Below, piece after piece: positions 24,370-38,152 of a DNA stretch of 64,000 nucleotides (position 1 is its first letter; every line of letters begins with the position of its first letter). A program made the translations under genes and the position numbers. The stretch comes from Eonycteris spelaea (taxonomy: Eukaryota; Chordata; Mammalia; Chiroptera; Pteropodidae): positions 2,666,001 to 2,730,000 of the forward strand of contig PUFA01000144.1 in assembly GCA_003508835.1 (NCBI GenBank), in the 5' to 3' direction. The notes below the pieces were generated by a model. It ran no database searches. It had not been told where the DNA came from and saw only the letters and a list, made by a program, of their open reading frames with translations.

Positions 24370-27300
24370 AGCCTAACTTTCAGAGAAGATTGACGGGGCT
24401 TTCTGATCACAAAGTCTTGAGACGACTGGAATTCCTAGAATCCTAGCAAACCTTAGAGAATAGAACATAGAGAAAACAATCAGATTCGAGTTATATGAGG
24501 TTGGGCTTTGGAATTCATACTAAGCCTCAGAGCATATGTCATTTTCAGAATCCTGTGCATCTTAGAAGACCAGGAGAACAAAACTTATACCAAAGATAAA
24601 ACATGGCTCCATGGTGAGTGTCCACTTATTTTGCTCACACATAATGCTACTCTAGAATATCTAATTCTGGCCTGAAGACTCCAGCATTACCAGGGGCTTC
24701 TGTTGAGCCATCATCGAATAAGGGAAGGTCTCCCTGGCAATGCGCATTGTGCAGTGCTTAGGAATGGGTGACAGGAAAGAGCAGGAGTGTAGTCATTATT
24801 TTCAAGAACTTAAAGAAGATGATGGCACACAAATGTATGTTGGGGTAGGAGAGTATAATCTATTATAGGAAACAAAGGAATTCTGAAGTATTTTCTAGTT
24901 AGGGAACATTAAAAGAAAAAAAGGGGCAAACAAATATTGAAAAACTCTTCCTCCTAGAATTTCTGGGAAATTTGTGGTTTGCTATGAGCAATTAAAATGA
25001 ATTTGTCAATTTTGTGTCATAATCTGATAAAAGGAAAAATTGCCATTAATTTAAATTTTCCTTCATGGTGAATTTCAATTAGTTACTTGTCAGAATGATA
25101 ATCTGCTAATGAGACAGCTTCCAGATATGTATGGCATTACCTGATTTTCCTAGGTAACAGAAATTAATGTTAACAATGTGCTCTTGCAAAATCGGAGCTA
25201 ATTAGTATTTAAATCTAAGTCCAAAAGAAAAAAAAATTATTTTTGTCTTCATTAGGATTTCCTGTTCCTATATACCAAAGACAAATATACCAAAGACAAC
25301 AGAATTAGAAAGATTTTCTCTTAGATCATGTCATTTCATAGCAAGCAAATAATGTGTAAATTACAAAATGCCTCCTCTTCTCCCAGGAGATTCACCTGCA
25401 AAGCTCTAATAGTAGGGCAAAAAATCCTAAGGTGATGCTAGAGTAATTTCCTTTAATAGATTTGGAGAAATGAAACTTTAGAAATAATGTTTAAAAATCA
25501 AAATATTAATTAAAATGCTTTCAAATCTAAATATAGAAGAGTACTTGTTCAATATGGCAAAAATAATAGAAGTATAAAACTAACAGTCACTGTAATAACC
25601 AACAGAAAACCTTGAGACATCGCTGCTAAAATCAGGACATAACAAGGTGTTCATTAAGCTATTCAGAAGTTTGAGTTGCTTTCCAAAGCAGACCAACTTT
25701 GTCAAAAAATTAATTTGCCTAGTGATCAATTACTCACATTTTTGGAAGTTTTAAGTGTTGCTTGGCTTCTTCCAAGCTGTTTGCTCTTGTGGGCAGGGGA
25801 TGAGCAGGTCATAATACTGCCCCTCCCTGCATGCACTGGGGCCATTATGATTCCCTTAAGCCTTTCTCTATCAAAGACAAGTTTATAATGATTCATGCTG
25901 CTGCATGAAACTATCTAAATAGCCTTTGAGGATTTCCCCCCTAAGTTTTCATTTTTCTCTTAGCTTTGCACTCCCCAATTCCTTTGAGGTGGGGTTAGAT
26001 GAGGGAGATGCTCAGACTGGGCATTCATAACCACCTCTAAACCTTGCACCATGTTGCTGGAACACTGCAAGGCATGCCTGTGGCCACACCCCTAGGGACA
26101 GCCCCGGGAATAGAGTGAGCAGCACTTGTTTGGGCAGGAAACCTCTCAGGCCTCTCCCTGCCCCTTCCACCCAGCATGTGGACAGAGGAGCATCGCCATC
26201 CTCAGCTGCTGTGAATCATCTAATGGTTGGGCAACTGGTCCTTTGGTTGATTTTCTGTAACTTAATCTGGAGCCATTTCCTTCCCAAACCCCAACCAAGG
26301 GAAGAAAAGCCAGTCTATTCCTTCCAGCACAGGATCAAATGAAAGAAGGAGGGAGGGAGGGCAGGAGCCAAAATGATCCAGTTTGCCCCCAGTGCCGGGC
26401 GCTACCCTGGTGTGCGGAGCCGGCACCGCGGCGATGGCACCAAGACTGAATGGGAGGGAGGAGAGCACAAAAAGGCCATGGAGGGAGGGCAGGACGCTCC
26501 AGGAGCTGAGACGTCTTGCCACATGGCACCCAAAGAAGAAGAAAGCTCAGGAGAGGTGACTGCAGCCAGAACATGGCCCTGACTCAGCACTGATCCTGCT
26601 GTGTGGGATGAAAGTGAAATCTTGCAGACAGAATAAGTGGGGTTTCAGTGGACATGGATAGTATTGGCCAGAATTTCTAAGGGAAATCTGAGTCTTATCT
26701 CACTAATCACTTCTCCCGCATGAGGCTCCTGAGAGCTGTTCAAACAAGGAGAACGAGCAGGTAGGCACTTACATGTCATTTGACAGCTGGACCAGAGCCT
26801 AATAACTCCAATGAGACCGTTCTGGTCACAGCTTGGCTGGAGCAGGCAGCTTAGGTGCTCCCTTAGCCTGAGTCTCATTCTTGGGCTCTTGACCCTTCTG
26901 GCGGGTTCCATGCATAGGCTGTCTAAGTGATGACAGCATCCTCAGGCCAGTCCTCAGTGGGGGCAGGTCACGATGCAGCTCAAGATCCCTGTGCGTGAAG
27001 TGGAAGGGACAGCATGGCTGCCTGCCCCTTGAATAGACAATGGCCCTGCCCATGAGCACAGAGGCTTGGTCAGGTTCCTGGGTTTTGACCAATCACATTA
27101 GCCACTTCTCCTTTCTGGAGGAATTAGGACGGAGGTAGGTAGACAGGTTGACAGAAAAGTGGGCGGGAATGCAGATTACAATGATACTCACTAACTTGGA
27201 GCTCGAAATGCTGAAACAATGACATGGGCATGAATATTTGAAAAGAGCAGAGAAAAATGTCATCCTTGTTTGTGGCTAGAATATCCAAGAGAATTAACAG

Positions 27301-27577
27301 GAAAGTCATTATATAAAGTAGTCGGGCTTCGTCCACATTTCAGTTGCTTCCTTGCAGTAAATTTCACAGGCTTGAAAGTTTTTATCACAGAAACAGAACT
27401 TCTGACTCACAGACTGCGGTGTAAGGATTTCCAGAGGGCTCGGGCTCCTGACTATGGGAGGCTGCCCTAAAATATTCTTTAAAAAATTTTTGCCAAATAT
27501 GATAGCTAAAAAATAGAATTCTGTTGTTTTTGCTTTTTAAAAATTTATTTACTTTTTTGGTGAACAAATGAGGTGAA
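24370..27577. other. Intergenic, mostly single-copy
   Basis: The interval 24880-25260 is repeat-poor, AT-rich and dense in ATTA, TAAT and TTAA cores. The interval 26385-26440 is a small CpG-rich patch. The rest gave nothing recognisable. Open frames here (26115-27092) overlap on both strands and are not convincing. Confidence 0.4.
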
Positions 27578-27740
27578 CAGAACAGGAACTAAGAACAAGG
27601 GCTTTGGAGTCAGAGCTGGGCCAAGGCCTGGCTGCCACCCTGATGCTCTCACTCACCTTTACCCTGGAGTAATGCAGCGCTTTCTTCACAGTCCTGGAAG
27701 GATCAAGGAAATAATACCTGGGAAGCACTAAGCAGGCCTC
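27578..27740 (+). repeat. MIR SINE
   Basis: The sequence gaacaagggctttggagtca, then gagctgggccaaggcctggc, is MIR-like, with a decayed 3' part. Confidence 0.6.
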
Positions 27741-29013
27741 TGGACCTATCAGCCAGGCTGGGTACTGGGATGGTTGTGATGAACACCCCTTCCCAGCCTC
27801 CGGAAAATCAGCATCTCTCGGGCTGTCTCAGGTTTTCTGTTCTGACGTCACCTCTGAAGCTGCTGTTAGGCGTCTGGTTTCCATTCTCCCGCCCCACCTG
27901 TGTATGTACCCGACCATGAGAAGTCCCACCCTGACCAGAGGAGAGTCTGGACTCTCTCTCTCTTTCAGGACCAGCTCTGGAGTCTTCACTTCAGGCCATG
28001 GTTGAGCAGTGACCCTGGTAGGCTGCCCTGACCCTGGGCACTCTGGCCACCACTGCAGCCAAGGACATTATGCACTTCTGAGGAGATCAGCCCATAGCCT
28101 CAACACTCAGTGCCATCCCCTTACAGAGAGTCCAAACACAGTTGACATCGTGACAATCCACGCTCCTGGAGTCACCACAACAAGCTTCTCCCCAGGCTCT
28201 TAGCCTCTTCCCTACAGATGTACTTGTGCCCAGAAACAATCTTTCTTGGGACCAGACAAATGCAACAGTACCAGCTGCTAGGGAACAGGTTTGGAAGTGA
28301 GTCGAGTACGCCTGTCTTCAATATCTCCCATGACACCCATCATATCGATGCAGAATTATTTAAGACAGAGTAACCCAGAATACACCTACATTGGATCATT
28401 ATATTCTGACATGACTGTCTTCTTAGGGCCCACTGCATAAGATCACACCTTTTGGTATGAGATGGGGTTTTTCCCTAAAAGGAGCAGAATTCCCCATTGT
28501 CAACTATCTTGGGAAGACTTTTAGTTTGGGATAGGAGGTGAGGAATAGAGAGGCAAACCTCAGAGGGAAGAGATTCAAAAACCTATTCTTCTCTCTGGGT
28601 TTTGTGAGAGTTGGTTTGGACTTGAGGGCTCAAGAGTAGGAGTATGGTGGAAGGAAGTTGATCCTGCCACACAGAGACGTGACCCTGGGCCTGGGCTGTA
28701 TGTAGGGACAGGTGGCCACTACTTGCTACCTAGTCTCCCCTATCTATCACCACCGACAATCTCTGAAACTTTACTTCCTGGCTTAGCTGCTCCTCCAGGG
28801 AATTAAGGGATGGCTGTATGCTCACACTTGGGGAGAGGTGGTTCAGGCAAGAGCAGGAAGAGACTTGGGGAAATCACCAGCCAGTGAGCAGCGTTCTGTC
28901 GTAGGGTCATTGTTGATCAGCTCACCAGAATGAGACACAGGCCTGCAGCAAGTGGCACCCAGAATAGATCTGTGAAATATATAATTATCTCTGCTTGAGC
29001 CTCAGAAGTCCTT
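27740..29013. other. Intergenic single-copy sequence
   Basis: Moderately GC-rich, with no element that I recognise. Confidence 0.4.
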
Positions 29014-29031
29014 GGGGTGGGGGTGGGGGGA
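29014..29031 (+). other. Short G-rich run
   Basis: Three closely spaced G runs (ggggtgggggtgggggg). Confidence 0.6.
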
Positions 29032-29089
29032 GACAACCAGATAAACCCTGGACTTCCTGCAGTAAAGCATCATGGGGACAGAGGACCAT

Positions 29090-29660
29090 TTTAACTTGGA
29101 GCATTAATAGAAATATAATCTCAGAGGCTGAGAAGATCTGGAACATACCAATTATAATTGTAAAAGGCATAATTATAAAATGGATATTTAAAGTGGTATA
29201 TTCAAACAGACAAAACATGTTTGCAGCCAAATCTATGGGAAAAAGTTCAAAACTTCAAAAATTAACTCCTGGTAATGTAGAAAATTAGAAATCTTGAAAA
29301 ATCCTCATGGTATACTCACAATAACATATAAATATATTAAGTCCCTAGGAATAAATCTAAGAAAAGATATATAAGCTATCTTTGAAGAGATTATTAAACT
29401 TTACAGAAAGATATTAAAGAAGACTTAAAGAAATGGGGACTTAAAACATATTCATGAATGAGAAAACTCAAAATCATAAAGATGTCATATGCCCATCACC
29501 TAGATTCTACTAGTAACATTTTATTATACTGGCTCCATGCATGTCTATGCATCTATACATTTCTCTATCTATCCATCAATCCATCTTATTTTGGAGATGT
29601 ATTGCAAAGTAAGTTGCAGGCATCAGTAAACTTCCCCCTAAATACTTCTACATATCATTA
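29090..29660 (+). mobile_element. Old L1 fragment (ORF2 end and 3' region)
   Basis: The sequence ccctaggaataaatctaaga, then gaagacttaaagaaatgggg, is degenerate L1 ORF2. The sequence ctatccatcaatccatctta, then gcaaagtaagttgcaggcat, is old L1 3' sequence. The frame is broken many times. Confidence 0.7.
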
Positions 29661-31869
29661 ATTAGGGAGATTTGAGGATCTTTGAACTACCTGGAGAGTA
29701 TGATTTCAGGCCTCCAAACTGTATTCTGGCCAAATTTTATTTATAAATTCTTAGAAGAGAAAGAGACCTTTTATTTTTTTTCTTTTTCTTTTCACTCTAT
29801 CCAGAGCCAAGACTGACAGCCATGTGTTCTCGCTGCCTTCTTTTTTTGAGGGATCAAATTTTCTCTGGTTCTTCCTGTAAATTGCTGTAGGCCTTGGAAG
29901 TCACAACTTTATTTGGGTTGCCAGCATGATGCTCCAGGCAGGGGACATTCTGTCTTACCCGTGGTCATACAAATGAAGTTCCAGGTCCTGGGGAACTGTT
30001 ATAAGCCCCTAGGACTGCCACCAACTATTTCTAACCTCTCTGGATGTCTGCCCCTGCTTGTTTGGGTGCCTATACAGGGTTTCCTGGCTTTCTTGACAGC
30101 AGGTATCTGAAAGTATTTTTTAACCCAGCATTCTGTGGTGATCTGTAATGAGCATTGTGCTATATAACAGGTTTGATTATAAATCAACACACACTATCCA
30201 CACAGCTGGGTATATCCTAGGGACTGGACCGTCTCTAGATCTGTCATTACCTTCATCTTTTGCCATTACGAGATTGGAAAGCTTGGGATCTCAACATTCT
30301 GTTTAACCGAATTCTAGGAGCCTCTTTTCCTCTCTACTGCTTTCTCTTCCCTCTTTCCTCCTTTTGGCTCAACACACTTTCATAGACTTGGCTCCAGAAA
30401 TAGTTATGGGGGCTAATTAAGTGGCAGGATGTCACAAAATTTGCTCCAAATTAGTGAAAGAGGAAGGTATGTGGCCGCTGATCTGGTGTCCAATGACCTC
30501 GACAGTGAATGCACCAGTCATTCATATTGTATACTCCAGTCCAGCTCCTGTCCATACAGACACAGAGTGCGCCAACTACCTCACATCTGTAGTGAGGCTC
30601 AGGCATCCAGAGGCTGGAAGGACCCCAAAGAATCCCTTACCCACCTGCCTGTTCTGCCAAATGACTCAGAAAAATCTCAAGAGAGGTGTTGCCCAAACCC
30701 ATAAAGCAATATATTTACACCTGAGCTGCTTCAGCTAACACTCTAATCCCATACTAGCCAAAGTCTGGTGACGCAGCTGGTGATGGGTTAATTATCTGTG
30801 GGGCTCCGCTCTGCCTTAGGAAAGTAAGGAAAACAATCAGAGCAGGTGAAAGAAAGCTAGCAGCGGGCGCCTGGTTCTCCATGAGTGAAATCTTTCACCC
30901 CAGGTAGGCAGCCCTTGCTGAGCATTGGGCTGGAGGTCAGGATTCCCCTGACATTTCCAGTTGCTTAGTTAACTAAAGGTAGAGGAGTCCTCATGGGGCA
31001 CTTTTCTGGAGGAAGGAGCCAGGTGTGAGCTATACCTGGCTAACCACATCCTGAGGTCAAGCGATTCATCTAGGGTAAAACCTTTTCTGGGAATATTCTA
31101 ATAACTCAGCAGAGTGGAATGATTAGCCTGCCCTCATCTGCCTGTCACAGCTGGACAGATCAGCCTGACATCACATCTGGAAGCCAGACAATAAAGCCCA
31201 GGGCATGTTGCAGCCTCTGGGTTTGCAACTGCAGCACGTGTGGGGGTAGACAGAACGGAAGTGCTGAGCCTGATACATTGCAGGGCGCACTCCCAGCAGC
31301 CTCTGGGGTTGAGAGGTGGTTCTGCTCCCTTCTTTACAGACTGGTCCTGCCTACCTGGGAGCCACTGCACCCCAAGCAGGGAAGAGCATGAACAGTTTGC
31401 CGTGGGCACGCTGTCATGGAATGCATGGGGGACCTCCTCGATTTGGGATCCCTGTGCTCTTTGTTCTCTGAGAACAGATGACTCAGAGAAGGAGCTCTGT
31501 ACTCCTCACAGAGTTTAAACTTTTCCTATGTTCAAGCACCAAGCCCCATGGGCCAGAACCTGACCTACACCATGAGAGAAAGACAAAGCCTCACTTTTCA
31601 GAGAGGACGTTAGATGACTCTAATATGCTTACAGTGTAGTAGTTATTGTGAAATATCCAGGCTAAGTCTGTTCATCAAATGTGGTGAACCACTCTCTTGA
31701 TGATCACGAGTGGGAAGGGCTCAGGACATCAGCAATGTCCTGGAAAACTCTGACGCTATACTTGATGGCAAAGGAAGAGGTATCCATGTCGACTGAAAGA
31801 TGATGAATTTTAGAGAAATCTGGAGGAAATGAGTGCAAAGAATCTAAGAACCCTTCTCAGAATTTTAAA
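29661..31869. other. Intergenic single-copy sequence
   Basis: No repeat or exon was recognised. Overlapping open frames of up to 105 codons (30421-31518) show no familiar protein. Confidence 0.4.
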
Positions 31870-33019
31870 CCCAGCCCCAGCTGGGTACTAACTTCAGGTA
31901 AGTCATAGATTGGCTTAGGGCATCTGTTTTCCACATCTTGGAAAAAGGTTCAATGATACTAACTACTTGGATGTGCACTGAAGAATTTAATTAATGTTTG
32001 CAAATCACTTTGCGATGCAGTTGTAGGGCCCACAGCCAAAAACAAAGCCAGCTTATTTAGGTTGGCAGAAAAAAGTTAAGCGTTCTTTACTAATTAACAC
32101 CCTATTAGTATAACAGCAATATCCATGTAGAGTTACTCAAGATCATGTTTATTTTCATCACTCTGCTAGATTGGTTTCCAAGCTAAGAAAATCTGAACTT
32201 ACCTGACAATGCGAAGTAATGAATAACTGAAACTTTGCTTCAAGCCAAACTCAACCGACAAAGAAATATGCTAAGACAGGTGTGTGCCAGGAAATGCCAG
32301 CCAAACAGGTGCCTGTTGGGAAAACATGATAACCAGAAACCCGGAGCAACTATTTCCCAAAACTAAATTTCCCCTGGACGCCCTGGAAGAAGCGCGTGCA
32401 CGATGAGGGTGCCCTCTGCTGGCACCGATGAGTATTTTCAGCGATTTGCTTGCCAACTTGCAGGAGTCTACAGGGATAGAATTTGAGAGAACTAGAAAAG
32501 TTAAAAGGAAGCTTATTAGGCCAACTTCATTTTTATAAATGGCAATAAAGTCCAACATAACCACTATGAGAAAACAATATATACAAATATAGTCCTCTGT
32601 TGTGTGGTATACCTGGAAAAGTTTAGAAGGAAGCAGAGGTTGCTGTTTGAGGCTGAAAATTTAGCAGCAGCAATGGCAGATTGATCAACTGTACCTCAGT
32701 TGGCACTTATGTTCTCATCTCATTCTATTTATCAGACGGATGTATCTTAATTAAGGATGCTGACCAATTAGAAATGTCTACCCTAGATTTGGCAGAGTAA
32801 TAAATTCTGCCTGCATTAATTTTCATCCAAATCTAATTAAGTGGCTTAAAAACACTTTTTTTTTTTCTGGTATACTATCAGTCCTAAAGAGCTAATGAAG
32901 TTGAGGGTAGGCTTGTCAACATAGGTGTAATTCAATAAGTACATAGCTAATCTTTGCTGGACAATAAATAGATAGTCAAGTATCAAGATTAGCCAACCTT
33001 TACACACACCCCTGAATCA
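31870..33019. other. Intergenic with CTCF motif and AT-rich candidate element
   Basis: A weak MIR-like piece lies near 31890-32040. A full-score CTCF core lies at 32410-32422. From 32680 to 32960 the sequence is unique-looking and carries several TTAATTA-like and CTAATTA-like cores. Confidence 0.4.
32410..32422 (-). promoter_or_regulatory. CTCF-like motif, all core positions matched
   Basis: The minus strand reads GTGCCAGCAGAGGGCACC. All 13 positions of CCASYAGRKGGCR are satisfied. Confidence 0.5.
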
Positions 33020-34339
33020 ATCCATCCTCATCTGAGTCAAAGAAGGAGGTAAGGAAGTGAGCCTGGGAGATCCCTGAGAGAAAAATGCTCAAGTCAGAGG
33101 GCATTGAGAGGAAGCACTCTTGACATAGTGAGGAAGAGCAGGCAGACCAGTGTGACTACAGCAGAGTGAGCAGGGAGCACACAAAGCTGTCCTGAAATGA
33201 ACTCTCGGAAGTCTGGAGTCCAATCTGGCCCAGCTGACCCCTGACAAACCATAGCCAATCTGTACACCTGATTGTGGAAATAAATTACCATGGTCACATC
33301 ATTAATGTGGCAATAGCTGACAAATAGTTTAATCAAGTAATCACACAATTAAGTGTAGTAGCAGATGAGATCCAACATGTAGTAAGGGGTCAGCCTGTAT
33401 AAAATTTTATAGCTAATGAGGGAGGGAAAATAAGAGAATGTCTAGAAGCCAAATGAAGAATGTGTGTGTAAGAAAGGGAGAGCAATCAAATGTATCAAAT
33501 GCTACCGATAGTAGGGTGACCATATACTTCCGCATATAACACGGGGTCTTTCTGAGAGCAAAATGGAGCACTATTAATAACTAGGCCAGGACAAGAGGTA
33601 TAAACTAGGGGATGTGCTAAGAAGGCTGAGCTGTACAGTCACCTTACAGAGAAGTCAAGTAAGATGAGAACTGAGAAGTTAACCCAAATTTAGCAACTCC
33701 AGAGTCACTGGGGATCTCCCTAAGAGCAATTTTCATGAACCTGGTGGTTGAGTTTAGCTCAATTGCATTGAATAAAAGAGAAAATAGGAGGAGTGTAAAT
33801 ATAGGCAACTTTTTAAAAGAAAATTTTCTGCCAATGGGAGAAAAAGAGGATAAGTAGCTAAAGGAGAATATGGCAGCAAGATTGGGTATTTTTTTAATGA
33901 AGAATTTATAAATATTTGTTTGCTGATGAGAATGATCTGATAAAGAGGGGAACGTTGATGATAAGAGAGGAGAAATGCTGGAGTGATGTCTTTGAGTAGA
34001 TGAGAAAGGATGGGATCTGATGGACAAACAAGTGTAGTGTTCTCTGCTGGGATCACGGGCCCATCATCCTATAACAGGAAGAAGGTGGGTGTAGACCCTG
34101 AGAGTTCCCCAGGTGCATAGTGGGAGATGGTGGAAGGTTTCTTTGGATTTTTTTTTTCAGCCAAATGGAAGCAAATTCATCAGCTGAGAGTGAGTTTGCA
34201 GGTAGAGGGAAGGAAAAGTGTGAAACAGTCACCTAGGAGAATGAGAGAAGATTACACCTGAGAGACAAAGTAGGATTGCCTAATAGCAGTAAAAGGTGTG
34301 AATTTAAAGTGCGATCAGTGAAGATGACGCTTCTGCTTA
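33020..34339. other. Intergenic, unassigned
   Basis: Purine-rich sequence (33640-34330) resembling old repeat internals, with a possible hAT remnant near 33515-33600 (gtagggtgaccatatacttc). No exon was recognised. Confidence 0.35.
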
Positions 34340-36004
34340 GGATGTAGAAAGTTACTGATGTCACCCACCCTAACCTGCTACACAATCACAACTTTTTTGA
34401 AACTAGCAGAGAGCTGAGGCTGTAAGGAGCAAACTACTGAAATTCCAAAGAGAGATAAGGAACAAAGGGACAATTTACAGTAGAATCTCATCAGAAACTA
34501 TGCAAGCAGAAGACAGTGCGGCAGCATCTTTAAAATACTGAAGGAAAAAAGCTGCTGATTCAGAATTCTACACCCAGTGAAAATATCTTTCAGAAGCAAA
34601 GGCAGAGTAAAACCTTTTCATAAAAGCAACACTGAAAGAATTCATTGTCGACAGACCAGTAGAAATGTTAGAAGAACTTCTTCGGGCAGAAGGAATGAGA
34701 AACCAGATAGAAACTCAGATTTACAAAAAGAATTAAAGAGCTCCAGAAATGCTAAAAACGTATTTTTTTTTTAACTGCTCTAAAAGATAATTATCTAGAG
34801 CAAGGGTCAGCCAACTTTTTATTAGAAGGCCAGATGGTAAATATTTTAGGCTTGTGGGCTATATGGTCTCTGTTGCAACTACTCAGCTCTGCCATTGTAG
34901 CATAAAAGTAGCCACTGACAACATGTAAACAAGTGGGTATGGCTGTGTTCCAATTAAACTTTGTTTACAATAATGTGTGGCTGACCTGAGTGTTGTACTC
35001 TATTGACCTCTGGTCTAAGGCAAATATGATTTTTAAAATGTATCATGGGGTTTACAAAATATGTATGAGTAAAATGTAAGGCAAAAAATAGCACAAGGAT
35101 CAGAGGAAGAAATTGGAAGTACCCTGTTGTAAGGTTCTTAACACCATGTATGCAATCGATGGTATAATATTCTTTCGAGGTAGACTGCAATCGACTAAAG
35201 GTATACATTGCAAACTCTAGGGCAACCATTAGATTTTTTTTTTTTTTAAAAAAAGAGTATAACAAATAAGCCAATAGTAGAAACAAAGTTAAATCATTAA
35301 AAATGCTCAGTCCCAAAGGAGATAGGAAAAGAGGAGGGAAAAGGAACAAAGAACAGATGCACAAACAGGAAACAGCTGGCAAGATGGTCGAGCTAAACCC
35401 AACCATACAAAAAATTAGGTTAACAGTCTAAATAATCTAAACACCTCGATTAAAGAACATAACATTGTCAGATTGTATTTTTAAAAGACTTGACCATATG
35501 CTGTTTGCAGGAAATCTACTTTTAATAAAAACATATAAGTGGGATAAAAGTAAAAGGATAGAAAAAATAAACCATGGAAATACTAATCAAAGACTCTAGA
35601 GCAAAGAATATTACTAGGGATGATAAAGAGAGACATAATGATAAAGGATCAATTCATCATAAGGACAACAATCCTGAATGTGTATGCACCTAACAACAGA
35701 ATTTCAAAGCAAATGTTAAGAAAACTGATAGCATGAAAAGGTGAAATGTACAAATCTGCAAGTACAGTTGGATACTTTTAACACTCTGAAAAAGTAAACA
35801 GAAAATCAGTAAAAGTCTAGAAGATCTGATCAACACAAACAACCAACTTGACCCAACTGACATTGATAGGAAACTTCATCCAGGAACAGCAAAATACACA
35901 TTTTTTTGAGTGACAGAGAGTGTTCATCAAGATAGATCATAATCTGGACTATCAAACAAATGTCAACAACTGTAAAAGAATCAAAATTATAAGTATAACC
36001 AGTC
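34340..36004 (+). mobile_element. Old L1 fragment, split by a hAT element
   Basis: The left part (34340-34789) has agacagtgcggcagcatctt, then ttcagaattctacacccagt. The right part (35016-36004) has gggaacaaagaacagatgca-like text, taaacccaaccatac and gaatgtgtatgcacctaaca, all old L1 signatures in order. Many stops; dead copy. The hAT insertion at 34790-35015 is younger. Confidence 0.7.
34790..35015 (+). mobile_element. hAT (Charlie-group) non-autonomous DNA transposon
   Basis: It starts agcaagggtcagccaacttt and continues gtaaatattttaggcttgtg, then gtctctgttgcaactactca, then tgtgttccaattaaactttg. This is a familiar mammalian hAT repeat. Its exact MER name is not certain. The right terminus is poor. 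Confidence 0.7.
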
Positions 36005-37699
36005 AGCATGGTATTATGTTTAGATCCAGCCTAAATCTGTTTTGTGAGTTTAGGTAAAGTAGGCAGAAAATTGGATTTCATTAGGTTTGAGATTTTTCCA
36101 GGTGAGCAGTGTGAAGAGAGAGGGGTAAGGGAGTTTTAAGGAAAGGATTACAGGATTGGATCATGGCATTCATGCTAGGTACGACATGAACTAAGCACAT
36201 GAGGAACAGTGAAAAAGTAGTAGGATCAATGGATTGGAAAACCTGATAAGAATTATTGGAGTTTGAGAACTAAAGAAGTAAACTGGATGTTTAGATGGTG
36301 GTCAAAGTGTAGATGCTTGAAATTGACATGACTGGTAGTAGCAAGGTCAAATAAGTAACCGAGGTACGTTGGAGGACATGATCACTGAAAGAGACAAGAA
36401 CAAAGAAACTGAGATGTTGAATCTTGGAAATGCCATCTCTGGGGCTAGTAAAACATCATGAATTATGAAAGCAGTGTTAGAGAGAGTGATGGTGATGCAG
36501 GAGCTAAAATCTTCAAGGAATTATGGACTAGCTGGTGGTAGATGACTATCACAAGAGGGGCAGTGGGTGATAGAGTCTGATGATATGTTATTAACGGAGA
36601 GGGAAGGCCAGTCTAACACCAGCAACGAGAATCTACTCCCCCACCAGGCTCAGTGGTGCAAGGAGTGAGAGAAAACTGCTCTCACTTGAGGAAGCGTGAG
36701 AGGATGCAGAGAACATGAGCATTCATAATGTGAATTAAGAAGCATTCCAATTCTTCCCTTACTGTGGAACAGGCAAAGTAGCATGGGGATCTAAAAGTTC
36801 AAATTGGCATGCTGAGCACACAAGTTTTCCCTCCTACCCAAGACCCCAGTAAAATGATAGTGAAGAAATAAAGTCATTAAAAGAAAGCAGGAAAGGGATC
36901 ATTGGCAGGTGAGAGATTTCACAAATTTCTTGTAGATGAAAAGAGAATGTAAGATACTTTATGAATAAACAGGGTGAAACAAAGCATCCCATGGTATTTA
37001 GGAGGAAACAGCAGCAAAGAAGAAAGCCAGCGGCCCCAAGAAACCCCAGAGAGGCTCCAGGAACAGGCCAGACCTGGTAGGTATGATGGAGGACAGAGGT
37101 GAGGAGGAGAGGCCAAAAGCAAAAAGGGTTAACTCAAAGTAGGCCACTCTCCTTTCCCTTTTCATTTCTATGGCCAAGAAACAGCCTGGAGAAAGCCCAG
37201 CGTTTTCCTTCAGTCCAAAAACTGTAGACCTCTTCTCTATGGATACTGAACTTACTTCCAGGGGCCAAATAGGATTCCCAGGGTGGGTTCCCGCACTGAT
37301 GAGAAAAGCCCTCCACTTATGCATTAGGGAAGTTCAGCTTGCATCTGGCTATCCACCTGCTAGTCCAGTGTGCCTGCTGCTGAGCCCTGCCAACTGCAGA
37401 GTGGCCGGTCAGCATACCCAATCCTAGGCGACACCTAGGGAAAGAACAGCTATGCCTCTACATAAGCAAGGAAACCCATAGCCGCTCCAGAGAAAAATCA
37501 ACACCATGCCCCATTATTAAGTAGGAATTGACAATCAACCGATAGAAGACAAACACCTGAGCGTGAAATGGCATATATATATAAACAGAACGAATCACTC
37601 CAAAAGAAACAGAAAGCTCAGAGAAGAAAATGTAACAACAAACGACCCTCTAATGACTATCCTCAGAGTTGTTGAGATGTTGTATGGATATGGGGAAAA
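36005..37699. other. Intergenic, purine-rich unassigned sequence
   Basis: Resembles old interspersed-repeat internal sequence, but I cannot name the family. No coding region was recognised. Confidence 0.35.
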
Positions 37700-37894
37700 G
37701 CAAGTGCTGAATACAATTATAAAGGAACAATCAGAAAATTAATCAGGAAAAAATCAATAGACTAGCTGAAAGTCAAAGAAATTTCCCAGAACATCGATCA
37801 AAAAGATGGAAACCTGGGAGAAAAGGAAACAGGCATGAAAGGGTCAATCCAGAAAGTCAGCTGTCTGACTAACAGAAATTCTGGGAGAGGGTGT

Positions 37895-37925
37895 GGGGGT
37901 GGGGGCGGGGGGGAGTGGGGAGGGA
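37895..37925 (+). other. G-quadruplex-like G-run cluster
   Basis: Four or more G runs of at least four bases with loops of one to three bases, inside old L1-like sequence. Confidence 0.6.
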
Positions 37926-38068
37926 GAAAATTGGATCAAACAAATAATATAAGAAAATTTCCCAGGGCTCGAAGGAAACATCGTTTTTAGATTTTTGAAG
38001 TTCATATAGTGCTGACAGCTGCACACATCTTTAACAAATTTCTACAGACTAAGGATAAGGTATGTCCT

Positions 38069-38152
38069 AGAGCAGAGACAGGGAGAAGGGAAGGGGCGTA
38101 GGGAGGTGGGAGAGGAGAGAGGGAGAAGGGAGGGAGGGAGGGGAGAGAAAGT
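38069..38152. repeat. Purine-rich GGGA/GAGA tract
   Basis: Imperfect ggga, gaga and gaag repeats with almost no pyrimidines. Confidence 0.85.

Noticed and set aside
26385..26440. CpG island promoter
   Set aside because: The CpG-rich patch is only about 50 bases, far too short, with no exon or donor after it.
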